64,000 bases of DNA from Bacteroidales bacterium (GTDB lineage: Bacteria > Bacteroidota > Bacteroidia > Bacteroidales > UBA932), in the NCBI GenBank assembly GCA_028690215.1, contig JAQVBQ010000001.1:1-64000 (forward strand), written 5' to 3'. Of this stretch, positions 18,317 through 28,739 are shown piece after piece. Under the pieces are notes generated by a model. The model saw only the letters and a list, made by a program, of their open reading frames with translations. It did not search any database and was not told the DNA's origin. The number at the start of each line of letters is the position of its first letter. Position 1 is the first letter of the stretch. A program made the translations under genes and the position numbers.

Positions 18317-19678
18317 TCAGACGATTTTATCCACCCATTTTTTCTTGGAGTCTGTATAAGGAGGGTATTTAAGATCGAACTCTCCCTTGTTGGGCTTCTC
18401 GAAAACCGGTTTCTGGTGAGAAAAAGTCATAAATCCGAATTTTCCGTGGTAGTTTCCTGTTCCTGAATTCCCAACTCCTCCGAAAGGGAGTTTGTCGTTT
18501 GCAATGTGCATTATAGTGTCATTGATGCAACCACCGCCGAATGAGATTTTGTCTACAAAACTTCTCTTCTGCTTTTCATCATTTGAGAAAAGATATGCAG
18601 AGAGCGGTTTCTCGAAGGAGAGTATTTTATCAAGTATCTCTTCGAAATTTGTAAACCCGATAACCGGCAATAGTGGTCCGAAGATCTCTTCCTGCATCAC
18701 GGGATCACCCCACCCTACATTATTCATAATAGTAGGTTGGATATAAAGTGTCTCTTGCTTGAATCCTCCACCGTATACGACCTTTGAACTCTCAATCATT
18801 TTAACTACCCGTTCAAAATTGCGACTGTTGATAATTTTCACATAGTTATCAGAGCCGTCCACATAATTGGAACTCTCAATCCTCTCCTTTATAAGCTCCA
18901 GCAACCTCTCCTGCACACACTCCTCCACCAGCAGATAGTCAGGAGCAATGCAGGTCTGCCCTGCGTTAAGGAATTTTCCCCAAACAATCCTTTTCGCAGC
19001 AATCTTGAGATCAGCACTCTTTGTGACAATAACGGGAGACTTTCCTCCAAGCTCCAGTGTAACAGGAGTCAGATTCTTCGCCGCTGCCTCATACACTATC
19101 TTGCCCACCTTGGTACTTCCGGTAAAAAATATCTTGTCATAGGAAAACTTCAGCAGCTCAGTGGTCTCCTCTACCCCACCCTGAACTACATAGAGAAACT
19201 CCGGCGGGAAGTTGTTATTGATTATCTCCGCCATGACCCTCATGGTGTTGGCCGGCAACTCACTTGGCTTGATAATACATGTGTTTCCTGCAGCCACAGC
19301 TGTTATCACCGGCAGCAGTGTAAGCTGATACGGATAATTCCACGCCCCGATTATCAATGTGCATCCCAAAGGCTCACAATAGATCCTGCTCTTCCCGGGA
19401 AAATTTATCATATTGGTCTTCACCCTCTCAGGTTTGCTCAATCTGGAGATGTTCTTCATGAAATAGTCTATCTCAGCATACATTATACTGAGTTCCGTCG
19501 TATATGTGTCAAATTTAGATTTAGCAAAATCCTCATATATAGCCTCATAGAGCTTATCCTCATTTGCCTTGAGCAACCCCTTCAGCTTCAGAAGCTGCCT
19601 CTTTCTGAATACAATCTCTTTAGTTTGCTGCGACCTGAAAAAGGCCTGCTGCGATTGAAATATTGACTGGAGATTCAT
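18317..19678 (-). CDS. Aldehyde dehydrogenase family protein
   Basis: VTLELGGKSPVIV, GKFLNAGQTCIAPDYLLV, EEIFGPLLPV motifs. Confidence 0.95.
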   Translation of the reverse strand: MNLQSIFQSQQAFFRSQQTKEIVFRKRQLLKLKGLLKANEDKLYEAIYEDFAKSKFDTYTTELSIMYAEIDYFMKNISRLSKPERVKTNMINFPGKSRIYCEPLGCTLIIGAWNYPYQLTLLPVITAVAAGNTCIIKPSELPANTMRVMAEIINNNFPPEFLYVVQGGVEETTELLKFSYDKIFFTGSTKVGKIVYEAAAKNLTPVTLELGGKSPVIVTKSADLKIAAKRIVWGKFLNAGQTCIAPDYLLVEECVQERLLELIKERIESSNYVDGSDNYVKIINSRNFERVVKMIESSKVVYGGGFKQETLYIQPTIMNNVGWGDPVMQEEIFGPLLPVIGFTNFEEILDKILSFEKPLSAYLFSNDEKQKRSFVDKISFGGGCINDTIMHIANDKLPFGGVGNSGTGNYHGKFGFMTFSHQKPVFEKPNKGEFDLKYPPYTDSKKKWVDKIV

Positions 19679-19720
19679 TTTTTTCGGTTTTAATACACAT
19701 TAAAATTAGTTAATTATTTT

Positions 19721-19835
19721 TAGTGGCACAGATTTTTCTATATACCAAAATATCAATAATATAAATAAGTGAATGTTCTATTTGAGCATGTATATCTTGC
19801 CGATTGTGAGGAAAATAGAAAAATCTGTGCCACTA
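19721..19835. repeat. Palindromic repeat family B, copy B2
   Basis: 20-bp perfect inverted repeat tagtggcacagatttttcta (19721-19740) / tagaaaaatctgtgccacta (19816-19835), extended outward by about 3 bp of T/A. Confidence 0.9.
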
Positions 19836-19845
19836 AAATTTTCTC

Positions 19846-19853
19846 TATCTTTG
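19846..19853 (+). promoter_or_regulatory. Bacteroidetes-type -7 box (TATCTTTG) immediately downstream of B2
   Basis: Matches TAnnTTTG; 22 nt before the S9 peptidase ATG. Confidence 0.5.
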
Positions 19854-19875
19854 TACCAAATAACCCAACAAGAAA

Positions 19876-22479
19876 ATGAGTTCCACTATAGCAAAAATGC
19901 TGCTTTCTGCAGCTATCTTTATCCCGGCCACATTTATAAACAACAGCAATCTTCAGGCTCAGGGCAAACAGCTTGACAGTACGGTTTTTGAAACATGGAG
20001 GACATGTGAGTCTTTGACAATCGCGGAAGATGCCTCATGGAATATTGCAGCATATAAGAGCAAGAAAGAGGGGACGATCCTCGTAGTCAAGATTGACAAG
20101 CTCAGATTAAAAAAGGAGATAAAGGGGGGTAAGGATGTGGAGATGATTGACGGACAAAAGTCTGCCATATTTTTTGTAAAGGATACTCTCTATTGCATCA
20201 ATGGTATTAACGGAAAAATAGATACTCTTGGCTTTACTAAAAGTGCAGTAGTAGACAAGAAATCACCTTTTATAACTTATATGAAGGGCAAGACCCTCTA
20301 TCTTAAAAACTCCTCAGACGGCAGGATAGACTCAATTCAACAGGTTCAAAAGAGATTATTTGCAACACCGGAAATGTTGGTAGTCCTCTCAGGTCAGAAT
20401 GGTACACGAACAATTACAGCTCTCAACCTGAAAGGTAAGAAGGGCATTGAGAAGAGCATCCTCTACACCGGAGATCTCTACATAGATGGAATATCATCAA
20501 GCAAAAACGGGAAAACTCTGGTTTTCTATTCCGACAAGGATTCGCTTTTCAAAGACCCAAGAATTTCGGCTATCGATATAAAGACCAAATCATTTACCAC
20601 TTTCAACTTAGAGAAGAGCGTGTTCCCTCAGAACAGGATATTCAACATAAAGAAAGGTGTTGAATTCTCCTCTGACGAGAGTTATCTCAAATTTGAGATT
20701 GCATTGGTGACCGATTCAGTGGCAAAACCTAAGGGTAAAGTGGCAAAACCTGCCTATGAGTATGAATTGTGGAGATGGAACGACACACTTATTCCCCTCA
20801 AGCAAAAGAAAGGGCCTACTCAGTTTGAAAAAAGTCTGAAATCTGTCTACTACCCTCAGACAAATAAATTTATTGTGCTTTCAACAGGAAAGGGCGTTTT
20901 TCTGCAGGTTGAGGATGAATCACCATACGGGTTTGAATTTGATGAGACTCCACATAGAATGACTGCTGACTGGGAAGATCCAACTCCAAGAGATTATTGG
21001 TGCACAGATATTAAAACAGGAGAGAGAAAGATGCTTCTCCGAAAATTCAAGGGTGGTTTCGCAATTTCTCCGAGGACTCCTCATATGTTTATTTTTGAAC
21101 CGGAAGCTGCGGCCTGGTTTATCCTGGATATCAAGAGCGGTGAGAAAGTATGCATATCAGACCTTTTACCATACCCTGTAATCAACGAGGAGTTTGATCA
21201 GCCGCAGCCTGCCGGAAACTACGGACAAGCGGGGCTTTCAAACGACAACCAGTACTTCATTGTCTATGATAAGTACGATGTCTGGGCACTTCCTACTTCA
21301 GGAATAGGAGAACCAATATCTGTTACAAACGGATACGGCAGGAAAAACAATATCCGGTTGAGAGTTCTTAAACTCGAGGAGAAGGGAGAAAAGAAGATAG
21401 GCATTAATCTTAAAGAGGATATCTTTCTTGAGTCAACCAACCTTGATAATATGCATAACGGATTTTACAAGGTAAGCATTGGAAAAGACCCTGTTATACT
21501 TCTCGAGGATGCATGTAAATTCACTTTCAACAGAAAGCTCGGCAAGAACAATTATATTGTAAAACGCGAGAGATTTGAGGAGGCTCCTGACTTCTGGCTT
21601 ACAGACAAGAATTTCAGACTTCTCATGAGACTCACAGACCTGAACGAGCAGACCAAAAACTACGCCATCGGCACCTCTGAGGTGATTAAATGGAAGGACA
21701 GTGCCGGTGTTGAGCAAAAGGGCGTACTTTACACTCCGGAGGGATATGATTCGACCAAGAGATATCCGGTGATTGTCTATTTTTATGAGACCATGACTCA
21801 GGATGCATTTAAATTCTATGTACCTGAGCCGACAGAGTCTACAATTAATCCGACAATGTTCGTAAGCCGCGGATATGTGGTCTTTATGCCTGACATTCAC
21901 TACGAAATCGGATGGCCGGGTAAAAGTTGCGTCAATGCAGTTGTCAGCGGCACCGAACACATTATAAACAAAGGCATTGCAGATCCGGAGAGAATCGGAG
22001 TACAGGGCCACAGTTGGGGAGGATACCAGGTAGCATTCCTGATCACCCAGTCGGACATCTTTAAATGTGCCTGCTCGGAGACAGCTGTTGCAAACATGAC
22101 CTCTGCCTATACCGGTATAAGAAGTACTGCCGGAGCACCTAGGATGTTTATGTACGAGTGCACACAGAGCCGCATCGGAGGCAGTCTGTGGGAAAAACAG
22201 GAGAACTACATAAAGAATTCGCCCGCTTTCTATCTGGATCAGGTGACAACACCACTTCTCTCGAGACACTGTGATGCAGACGAGGCTGTCCCTTATTCTC
22301 AGGGACTTGAGCTATTCCTTGGTCTCAAGAGGCTTGGCAAGGAGGTGTGGATGTTCAACTACAAGGGTGTAGGGCACAATATCCGCCCTTGGGAGGTCAA
22401 AATGGACTGGTCAAGGAGGATGGATGAGTACTTTGACTACTATCTGATGGATAAGCAAAAACCATCCTGGATGAAGTGA
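19876..22479 (+). CDS. S9 family serine peptidase (prolyl oligopeptidase-like)
   Basis: IGVQGHSWGGYQVAFLITQ nucleophile motif, DADEAVPYSQGLEL, GHNI; N-terminal propeller. Confidence 0.93.
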   Translation: MSSTIAKMLLSAAIFIPATFINNSNLQAQGKQLDSTVFETWRTCESLTIAEDASWNIAAYKSKKEGTILVVKIDKLRLKKEIKGGKDVEMIDGQKSAIFFVKDTLYCINGINGKIDTLGFTKSAVVDKKSPFITYMKGKTLYLKNSSDGRIDSIQQVQKRLFATPEMLVVLSGQNGTRTITALNLKGKKGIEKSILYTGDLYIDGISSSKNGKTLVFYSDKDSLFKDPRISAIDIKTKSFTTFNLEKSVFPQNRIFNIKKGVEFSSDESYLKFEIALVTDSVAKPKGKVAKPAYEYELWRWNDTLIPLKQKKGPTQFEKSLKSVYYPQTNKFIVLSTGKGVFLQVEDESPYGFEFDETPHRMTADWEDPTPRDYWCTDIKTGERKMLLRKFKGGFAISPRTPHMFIFEPEAAAWFILDIKSGEKVCISDLLPYPVINEEFDQPQPAGNYGQAGLSNDNQYFIVYDKYDVWALPTSGIGEPISVTNGYGRKNNIRLRVLKLEEKGEKKIGINLKEDIFLESTNLDNMHNGFYKVSIGKDPVILLEDACKFTFNRKLGKNNYIVKRERFEEAPDFWLTDKNFRLLMRLTDLNEQTKNYAIGTSEVIKWKDSAGVEQKGVLYTPEGYDSTKRYPVIVYFYETMTQDAFKFYVPEPTESTINPTMFVSRGYVVFMPDIHYEIGWPGKSCVNAVVSGTEHIINKGIADPERIGVQGHSWGGYQVAFLITQSDIFKCACSETAVANMTSAYTGIRSTAGAPRMFMYECTQSRIGGSLWEKQENYIKNSPAFYLDQVTTPLLSRHCDADEAVPYSQGLELFLGLKRLGKEVWMFNYKGVGHNIRPWEVKMDWSRRMDEYFDYYLMDKQKPSWMK

Positions 22480-22527
22480 TATTTTTACTGTTTGATAAAT
22501 AAATAGTTGATTGTGGATTTATTGTCG

Positions 22528-22535
22528 TACCTTTG
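22528..22535 (+). promoter_or_regulatory. Bacteroidetes-type -7 box (TACCTTTG)
   Basis: TTG at 22507-22509, 18-nt spacer, TACCTTTG; upstream of the DEAD-box helicase. Confidence 0.6.
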
Positions 22536-22591
22536 CGTTCTATACAAAAAGGCCGGCGTTCTATACGGCTGAATATTTCCAAAAATCATAA

Positions 22592-23716
22592 ATGACATTT
22601 AACGAACTGAACATTATTGAGCCTATATTGAAGGCTCTCACCGTAGAGGGTTATACTACCCCTACACCAATCCAGGAACAGGCTATTCCAATTATTCTAA
22701 ATAATTCCGACATATTAGGCTGCGCTCAGACAGGAACAGGAAAGACCGCGGCATTTTCGATCCCTATTTTGCAAAAGCTCTACAGAAATGTAAAGCAGGG
22801 AAGAGATAAAGAGATCAAGGCACTTGTACTGACACCCACAAGGGAACTCGCAATACAGATAGGAGAAAGCTTTGAAGCTTACGGTAAGTACACATCACTC
22901 CGCCACACCGTCATATTCGGGGGTGTTGGGCAGAGACCGCAGACTGACGCCATAAGAAACGGTGTAGATATACTGATAGCCACACCGGGCAGGCTTCTTG
23001 ACCTGATAAACCAGGGCTACATAAATCTTAAAAAAATTGACTTCTTTGTCCTTGATGAGGCAGACAGAATGCTTGACATGGGATTTATCCATGATATCAA
23101 GAGAATTCTGCCCCTTCTCCCGGCAAACAAGCAGACCCTCTTCTTCTCGGCCACAATGCCACAAGAGATTGCCTCGCTTGCAAACTCAATATTGAAGAAT
23201 CCTAAGAAGGTTGCAGTCACTCCTGTGTCATCAACTGTTGACACAATTGACCAATACCTTCTCTATGCAGGGAAAAAGGAGAAAACAGCACTGTTGATTG
23301 ACCTTCTGAAAGATAAAAGCAAAAAATCCGTTTTGGTCTTCTCCCGCACAAAACATGGTGCAGATAAAATTGCAAAGTCACTCTGCAATGCAGGTATAGG
23401 AACCGCAGCTATTCATGGTAACAAGTCACAGAACGCAAGGCAAAGTGCACTGCTCAATTTCAAGAGCCACAAGACCCGCGTCCTGATAGCCACAGACATT
23501 GCTGCTCGTGGTATTGATATCGACCATCTCTCACATGTCATAAATTATGACCTCCCTGAGGTGCCTGAAACATACGTTCACAGAATCGGAAGAACCGGCA
23601 GGGCCGGTAACAGCGGTATTGCCATGTCATTCTGCGACCCTATGGAAGAGATTAGCAGACTGAAGGATATCCAGAAACTTATAGGCAGGAAGATTCCTGT
23701 GCTTGCTGACAGGTAA
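22592..23716 (+). CDS. DEAD/DEAH-box RNA helicase
   Basis: AQTGTGKTAAF, PTRELAIQI, VLDEADRMLDMGF, FSATMP, HRIGRTGRAG. Confidence 0.97.
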   Translation: MTFNELNIIEPILKALTVEGYTTPTPIQEQAIPIILNNSDILGCAQTGTGKTAAFSIPILQKLYRNVKQGRDKEIKALVLTPTRELAIQIGESFEAYGKYTSLRHTVIFGGVGQRPQTDAIRNGVDILIATPGRLLDLINQGYINLKKIDFFVLDEADRMLDMGFIHDIKRILPLLPANKQTLFFSATMPQEIASLANSILKNPKKVAVTPVSSTVDTIDQYLLYAGKKEKTALLIDLLKDKSKKSVLVFSRTKHGADKIAKSLCNAGIGTAAIHGNKSQNARQSALLNFKSHKTRVLIATDIAARGIDIDHLSHVINYDLPEVPETYVHRIGRTGRAGNSGIAMSFCDPMEEISRLKDIQKLIGRKIPVLADR

Positions 23717-23717
23717 T

Positions 23718-25265
23718 CTATCTGTCAATAGAGAAATCATATTTTCTTATAAGCTCTATCAGAGATTTTTCCGGGATCAGTGTATTGAACTGACCCCAGA
23801 ATTTCTCGTCATAGACATAAGATTGCTCAGAGAAGAAGTCTCTAGTCGAAACTCTCTCCTCTGCTGAAAATCTTTTTACATTTACGGTATCTGTCTCACA
23901 GTTTGCCATTTCGAACCAGACATGGACATTCGAACCGAAAATCTTTCCCCTCTTTTTCATTCTCAGATCCAGATCGGCTCTTACATGGTTAATGTAATAC
24001 TTCCCGCTATACGGAGCATAGGAGACCTCATACCTGGCGCTTAACGGTGTTGCCTTTACGTGTCTGCTCTGCTTAAGCACCAGAGTCTCTGATGATTTGT
24101 GCACATAAGCCGGGTTAATCTCAAAGGTAGCCTTGAGTAAAGCGTAATTCTCGGCATCAACATATAATTTCCCCGTAAAGAGCGGATCCGTAACATCCTC
24201 CTTCTGTGCAAAAGAGAATACCCACACCCTCCTATTGTCCAGTACGGTTATGTCTGTATGGGTAAAATCATAGTAATGGTTGTACTGAAGGTCCAGAAAA
24301 TCGGGCAGATTTTTTACCAAATCGAGCATTTGACAAGAGTTGATGCTGGACTTGAGTCTTGTCACCAATGTGTCATTGTATCCCGGAGATGTAAGCCTGC
24401 GCATCTTCAATATCTTCACCTGTTCACTTGAAAGGGATCCCTGAATGCCGGTCTTGTATACCTTAAGAACCGCCTCGGTCAGGTTAAATCCATTCTTGTT
24501 CTCCATCCCCTCACGGAAGAACGTGGTCATATAGACAGGTCTGATCTGATTATTCTCCTCCCTGCGCCTGAGCATCTCGCGCAAAGCTGTCTTAGGGTCA
24601 ATAATCCGCACCACAATCTCCTGAAGAGGTATTACCTTCTGGTCAAGAAAGATGTCAATATTATGCCCTGCAATCAATGATGCATCGATTAGTCTGTTCA
24701 GGTATCCCATGTGTGATATCCTGATCAGGGAAGTAGAGAGTGAGTCGGGAATCTTGAGCATAAACTCTCCGTTTCGGTTTGAGAGGGCAGCCATAGAACT
24801 TCCCTCTACATTTACAGTCCCATAAATCACCGGTTCTCCGGTTATCCGATCCACCAATTTTCCCCTTATAACAAGCATGCTGTCAATTTGGATGACAGGT
24901 TCGGTAACTGCCTCCGGAGTATCCTTTACATATGGCAAATAGATCAGGAGGTAGCTCCCCTGTATCCTCAGCTCAATATTATCGTTACCTGTAATCTTCC
25001 TGACAAGATCCCGCAAATGATAATCACCGGGAACCACCCGGACTTTTTTCTCATTATCTACAAGTTCGCTGTCATAAATGAAATAGTATCCTGTAAGATC
25101 TGAAACCCTGTTGATCATCTGGTACACTGTCCCTTTTTTCATATCAAAACGAACATTGATCTCCGAAGGGTCCGGGGTTGTCTGCTCCTGTGCCCGCAGG
25201 AATTGCGGGCGAAACTGCATGGCGCAGCATATAAGCAAGACAATCAGGATATATTTTTTACTCAT
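23718..25265 (-). CDS. STN-domain plus carboxypeptidase-regulatory-like protein without a TonB-dependent barrel
   Basis: N-terminal STN-like segment (VRFDMKKGTVYQMINRVSDLTGYYFIYDSELVDN), then GKLVDRITGEPVIYGTVNVEGSSMAALSNRNGEFML, then a domain shared with 26701-27963. Confidence 0.8.
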   Translation of the reverse strand: MSKKYILIVLLICCAMQFRPQFLRAQEQTTPDPSEINVRFDMKKGTVYQMINRVSDLTGYYFIYDSELVDNEKKVRVVPGDYHLRDLVRKITGNDNIELRIQGSYLLIYLPYVKDTPEAVTEPVIQIDSMLVIRGKLVDRITGEPVIYGTVNVEGSSMAALSNRNGEFMLKIPDSLSTSLIRISHMGYLNRLIDASLIAGHNIDIFLDQKVIPLQEIVVRIIDPKTALREMLRRREENNQIRPVYMTTFFREGMENKNGFNLTEAVLKVYKTGIQGSLSSEQVKILKMRRLTSPGYNDTLVTRLKSSINSCQMLDLVKNLPDFLDLQYNHYYDFTHTDITVLDNRRVWVFSFAQKEDVTDPLFTGKLYVDAENYALLKATFEINPAYVHKSSETLVLKQSRHVKATPLSARYEVSYAPYSGKYYINHVRADLDLRMKKRGKIFGSNVHVWFEMANCETDTVNVKRFSAEERVSTRDFFSEQSYVYDEKFWGQFNTLIPEKSLIELIRKYDFSIDR

Positions 25266-26112
25266 ATATCAATATAGCATCCTCTTTGGTCTCATATTTC
25301 AAATTCAGGGCTATACAAATCATTTGTGCTATCGATTCCGGTGAATTGTCAGTAAAAGTTGCGGTCAGCCTACGCTCTTCGAGCGTTTTGTCAACGGAGA
25401 TAGTGACTCCCTGAGCACCGCTGTTTGTCATTCTGTTTATAACATTGATCACATCAGCAAGTCTTTCGTCCTTGAAGTGTATCTGATCTGAATATCTTGA
25501 AAACTGTGTTATGTCAATTGTAGGTACTACTTTGAGAGACTTCTCATTTACCGTTGCGGTCTCTCCTGCTGCCACCTTGCCGCTTGATCCACCAGATCTT
25601 AGAGTAACCTGTACTAGACCTGTCCTGACTGAGAGTGACGGAGCCAAGGTGTCTGTTGTCCTTACATTGAACGAAGTCCCGAGAACCTTAATCTCCATAA
25701 CGTTTGCATCTATTATGAAAGGTGCATTTTTATCTTTGGCAACCTCAAAAAAGGCATCTCCCTTAAGTTTTATCTCTCTTTTCTCTTTATCAAATTTTGA
25801 AGGATATGTAATCTGTGACCCTGAAGCCAGATATACCACAGACCCGTCTGCGAGGGTCTTAACCAGTGTTGTGCTTTCACTGTTGCTGAGTATCATCATC
25901 TCTCTCTTTGAACCGGAGAGATCGGAGAGAATGTAAATTGTTGCACAGGCTATCAGAACCAAGGAGGCTGCAAGGCTGAGAGCAAATCTTCCTTTGAATG
26001 AATAGCCCTCTCTTCTCACAGCATTATCATCCAACAGACCGTCCCTCTCAAGTCGATCGTGAAGCTTGTCCCATGCAAGGTCTGTCATTCTTTTGTTTTC
26101 TGCTGAGTTCAT
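25258..26112 (-). CDS. FecR family anti-sigma factor
   Basis: KTLADGSVVYLASGSQITYPSKFDKEKREIKLKGDAFFEVAKDKNAPFII, VLGTSFNVR. Confidence 0.95.
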   Translation of the reverse strand: MNSAENKRMTDLAWDKLHDRLERDGLLDDNAVRREGYSFKGRFALSLAASLVLIACATIYILSDLSGSKREMMILSNSESTTLVKTLADGSVVYLASGSQITYPSKFDKEKREIKLKGDAFFEVAKDKNAPFIIDANVMEIKVLGTSFNVRTTDTLAPSLSVRTGLVQVTLRSGGSSGKVAAGETATVNEKSLKVVPTIDITQFSRYSDQIHFKDERLADVINVINRMTNSGAQGVTISVDKTLEERRLTATFTDNSPESIAQMICIALNLKYETKEDAILIYE

Positions 26113-26657
26113 AATAATTCCGTATGTAATTCTATCTCTTTCCGTATTGTCTTGAGAGCTTTGGTTATCTCTGCCTCTATGGTCTTAACCGAGAGTGAGA
26201 GTGCCTCGGCAATCTCTGTATATTTTTTATTCTCGAAACGATGCATTCTGAATATCTCAACTCTTCTTCGGGGCATCTTAGTCATGCTTTTTTTGAGTAT
26301 CTCCTCCAGCTCCCTCAACTCCAGCATCTCCTGACCATCCGGCTGGCTGTCATATCCCCAGACCTCGTTTCTCCCTTTAAATCTTTCATCAACCTTTTCA
26401 TGTTCCAGGTATTGAAGAGAACGGTTTCTCACCGATCTGTAGAGGTATCCCTTTAACGAGTGCATTATCTGCAGACTCTCCCTCTCCTTCCAGATGTAGT
26501 AGAAAAGATCCTGTATTATCTCCTCCGAAACATCTCTTCTCCCTGTGATTCCTGCTGAATAAAGGAGAAGAGGGGTATAGACTGACTTGAAAAGTGTCTC
26601 GAAAGCCTCAATATCCCCCTCCTTTATTCTCTTTATGATGAACAGTTCCTGAACCAT
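26109..26657 (-). CDS. FecI-like ECF sigma factor
   Basis: IKEGDIEAFETLFKSVYTPLLLYSAGITG; KYTEIAEALSLSVKTIEAEITKALKTIRKE; adjacent to FecR. Confidence 0.95.
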   Translation of the reverse strand: MVQELFIIKRIKEGDIEAFETLFKSVYTPLLLYSAGITGRRDVSEEIIQDLFYYIWKERESLQIMHSLKGYLYRSVRNRSLQYLEHEKVDERFKGRNEVWGYDSQPDGQEMLELRELEEILKKSMTKMPRRRVEIFRMHRFENKKYTEIAEALSLSVKTIEAEITKALKTIRKEIELHTELL

Positions 26658-26700
26658 TTTGAATTAGTAAAACTTACTCAAATATACAAAAAGGAACTGT

Positions 26701-27963
26701 TTAATTCTTAATTGATTTTCTCAGTTTGTTTACAGCGCTCTCAAGTGACTGTTCAGGCTCAATGATGTTGTAGTCTTCCCAGAAGTTCTCGTCATAGAAG
26801 TTGTCTACCTTATCTGAGAGTGAGTATGCGTCATTGAATGCATATTTTCTAGGAGCCTTGAGAAGAAGTTTGTCAGATCTCTTTGTTACTACAGTCTCTG
26901 AAACAATGGTGTAGTTTGTTGAGAACAGACGTCTCTTCCAGTCGCATTTGAAGCGCAGCTCACTTCTTACATAGTTCAGATAGCTCTTGTCACCCATCCT
27001 CTTGTAGTTAACCATAAAGGATACCTCCTCCGGTTTGAATCTCAGGCTGAATGGTTTTTTCTTCAAAATCATCTGTGTTGCCTTGTTCTTGTCGTCCATG
27101 CTTAGGCTGAACTCCACCCTTGAGAATGTCAGTGTTTCCCTGTCAATATAGTACTTACCAAAGTATAGAGGGTAAGGAAGTACAACCTGTGGCTCAAAGC
27201 TGACAACGTAGTGAGGTCTGTCGTCTATCATGACAGGAAGCTCCATTCTGTAGTAATAATCGCTCATGTTAATATTTGTGAGCATCAGATCTGGATTCTT
27301 CACAGCGTCGATATATATTGAGAGGTTTGGACCTCCAAGGAGTTTAACCAGAAGAGTATCATCCATTTTTGGAGATATGATTCTTCTGCCCTTGTATACT
27401 TGTACAAGATCTCCCTCAAGTCTCTGGTCATTGTATTTAGTCTTGTATATCTCAACTATAGCCTCAGCAACGTTGACGAAAGTGCTTCTCTTTTTGATTG
27501 TTTCTCTATAAAAACCTGAGAGAAGATTGTCCCCGTTACTGTAGTTATCTCCAATTCTGTTTATTGCCTCCTGTACAAGCTCTGCAGGATCTTTTCCAAG
27601 AATTGTTATGGCCTCAAGAATATTTTCCTTCGGAGTAAGATAGACAACCAGTTTCTCAATCTTCACGCCTTTTACGGGAATCACCTCTGTCTGGTAACCT
27701 AGACGTGATACCTCAATCGATTCGGCTTTAAGGTCGTTTTTAATCTTGATGGAAAATTCGCCGTCCTTGTTAGCAACGGTTCCAATGTTTGTACCGGTTA
27801 TCGAGATATTTGCATACTCGAGTATCCTATTTGTCGTTTTGTCCTTTACAACACCCTTAACCACATAAAAATCTTTATCGGCTTGGGCCCAGGCTGGTGT
27901 AATTATAGAAATGGACAATGCTACCAACATTAGCCTGAAGAAAAGATTAAATCTTGTTTTCAT
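26701..27963 (-). CDS. Carboxypeptidase-regulatory-like domain protein, paralogous to the C-terminal part of 23718-25265
   Basis: GVVKDKTTNRILEYANISITGTNIGTVANKDGEFSIKI; shared FYDENFWEDYNIIEPEQSLESAV ending. Confidence 0.82.
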   Translation of the reverse strand: MKTRFNLFFRLMLVALSISIITPAWAQADKDFYVVKGVVKDKTTNRILEYANISITGTNIGTVANKDGEFSIKIKNDLKAESIEVSRLGYQTEVIPVKGVKIEKLVVYLTPKENILEAITILGKDPAELVQEAINRIGDNYSNGDNLLSGFYRETIKKRSTFVNVAEAIVEIYKTKYNDQRLEGDLVQVYKGRRIISPKMDDTLLVKLLGGPNLSIYIDAVKNPDLMLTNINMSDYYYRMELPVMIDDRPHYVVSFEPQVVLPYPLYFGKYYIDRETLTFSRVEFSLSMDDKNKATQMILKKKPFSLRFKPEEVSFMVNYKRMGDKSYLNYVRSELRFKCDWKRRLFSTNYTIVSETVVTKRSDKLLLKAPRKYAFNDAYSLSDKVDNFYDENFWEDYNIIEPEQSLESAVNKLRKSIKN

Positions 27964-28202
27964 ATTTGTCTGAATTAAAGTTTACAATCCGTTTACACAT
28001 TAAAGACCGGCAACTGAAGAAATACCCTATTACTTTTTTACATTTTCCCCCGATTTTGCAATCGTGTAATTATTTTATTAAATTTACTATAATATTGCAT
28101 GTGTTGTTTGATGTGCCGGGATAATGCCGTATGATTACCTTCATGCACCGCTTTCCTAAAAGAATATTCTGTACCAGATATTATAAACTAACACACAATT
28201 CA

Positions 28203-28739
28203 ATGGACACTAATGCTGAAATTCTTGTCGATAAAAGAACTATCGATGAGATTATTTCCAAAAATGAGGGAAAGCCGGGAAAGCTGCTCACTGCCATGGA
28301 AGAGATTCAGGAGGCAAATGAGTACAAATTCCTAGACCCTCAGAGTATGGATTATCTATCCTCCCGGACAAAGGTGCCACTTTCACAGATCTACAGCGTG
28401 GCTACCTTTTACTCTTTTTTCAACCTGAAACCTCAGGGCAAGCATACCATAATTGTGTGCAGAGGCACAGCCTGTCACACAAAGGGCTCTAAGGTTCTAC
28501 TTGACGACCTGGATGCACTTCCGGGCTGCAAGGAGGCTTTTGAAGCAGGTGAAACCTGTTTCACTACTGAAGACAGACAAATAACAGTCAAAACCGTTGC
28601 CTGTTTCGGACAGTGTGCTCTTGCACCTGTTGTGGCAGTAGATGGTATTATCTACAGTAATGTTACATCTGAGAAGATTATGAAGTTATTACAAAACCTT
28701 AGGGAGGACAAAAAAGATGAAAATATCAAACTTTGCTAG
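28203..28739 (+). CDS. NuoE-like 2Fe-2S subunit of NADH-dependent hydrogenase (HydC)
   Basis: CRGTACHTKGS, TVACFGQCALAPVV. Start placed at MDTNAEILV rather than the ORF start at 28131. Confidence 0.92.
   Translation: MDTNAEILVDKRTIDEIISKNEGKPGKLLTAMEEIQEANEYKFLDPQSMDYLSSRTKVPLSQIYSVATFYSFFNLKPQGKHTIIVCRGTACHTKGSKVLLDDLDALPGCKEAFEAGETCFTTEDRQITVKTVACFGQCALAPVVAVDGIIYSNVTSEKIMKLLQNLREDKKDENIKLC

Noticed and set aside
21433-22269. 278-aa minus-strand ORF inside the S9 peptidase gene
   Set aside because: Fully antisense to a well-supported peptidase CDS; no recognisable domain and unusual composition, so treated as a shadow ORF.
28131-28202. N-terminal extension of the NuoE-like ORF (MITFMHRFPKRIFC...)
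   Set aside because: MDTNAEILV at 28203 is a typical NuoE start; the upstream part looks like untranslated leader.
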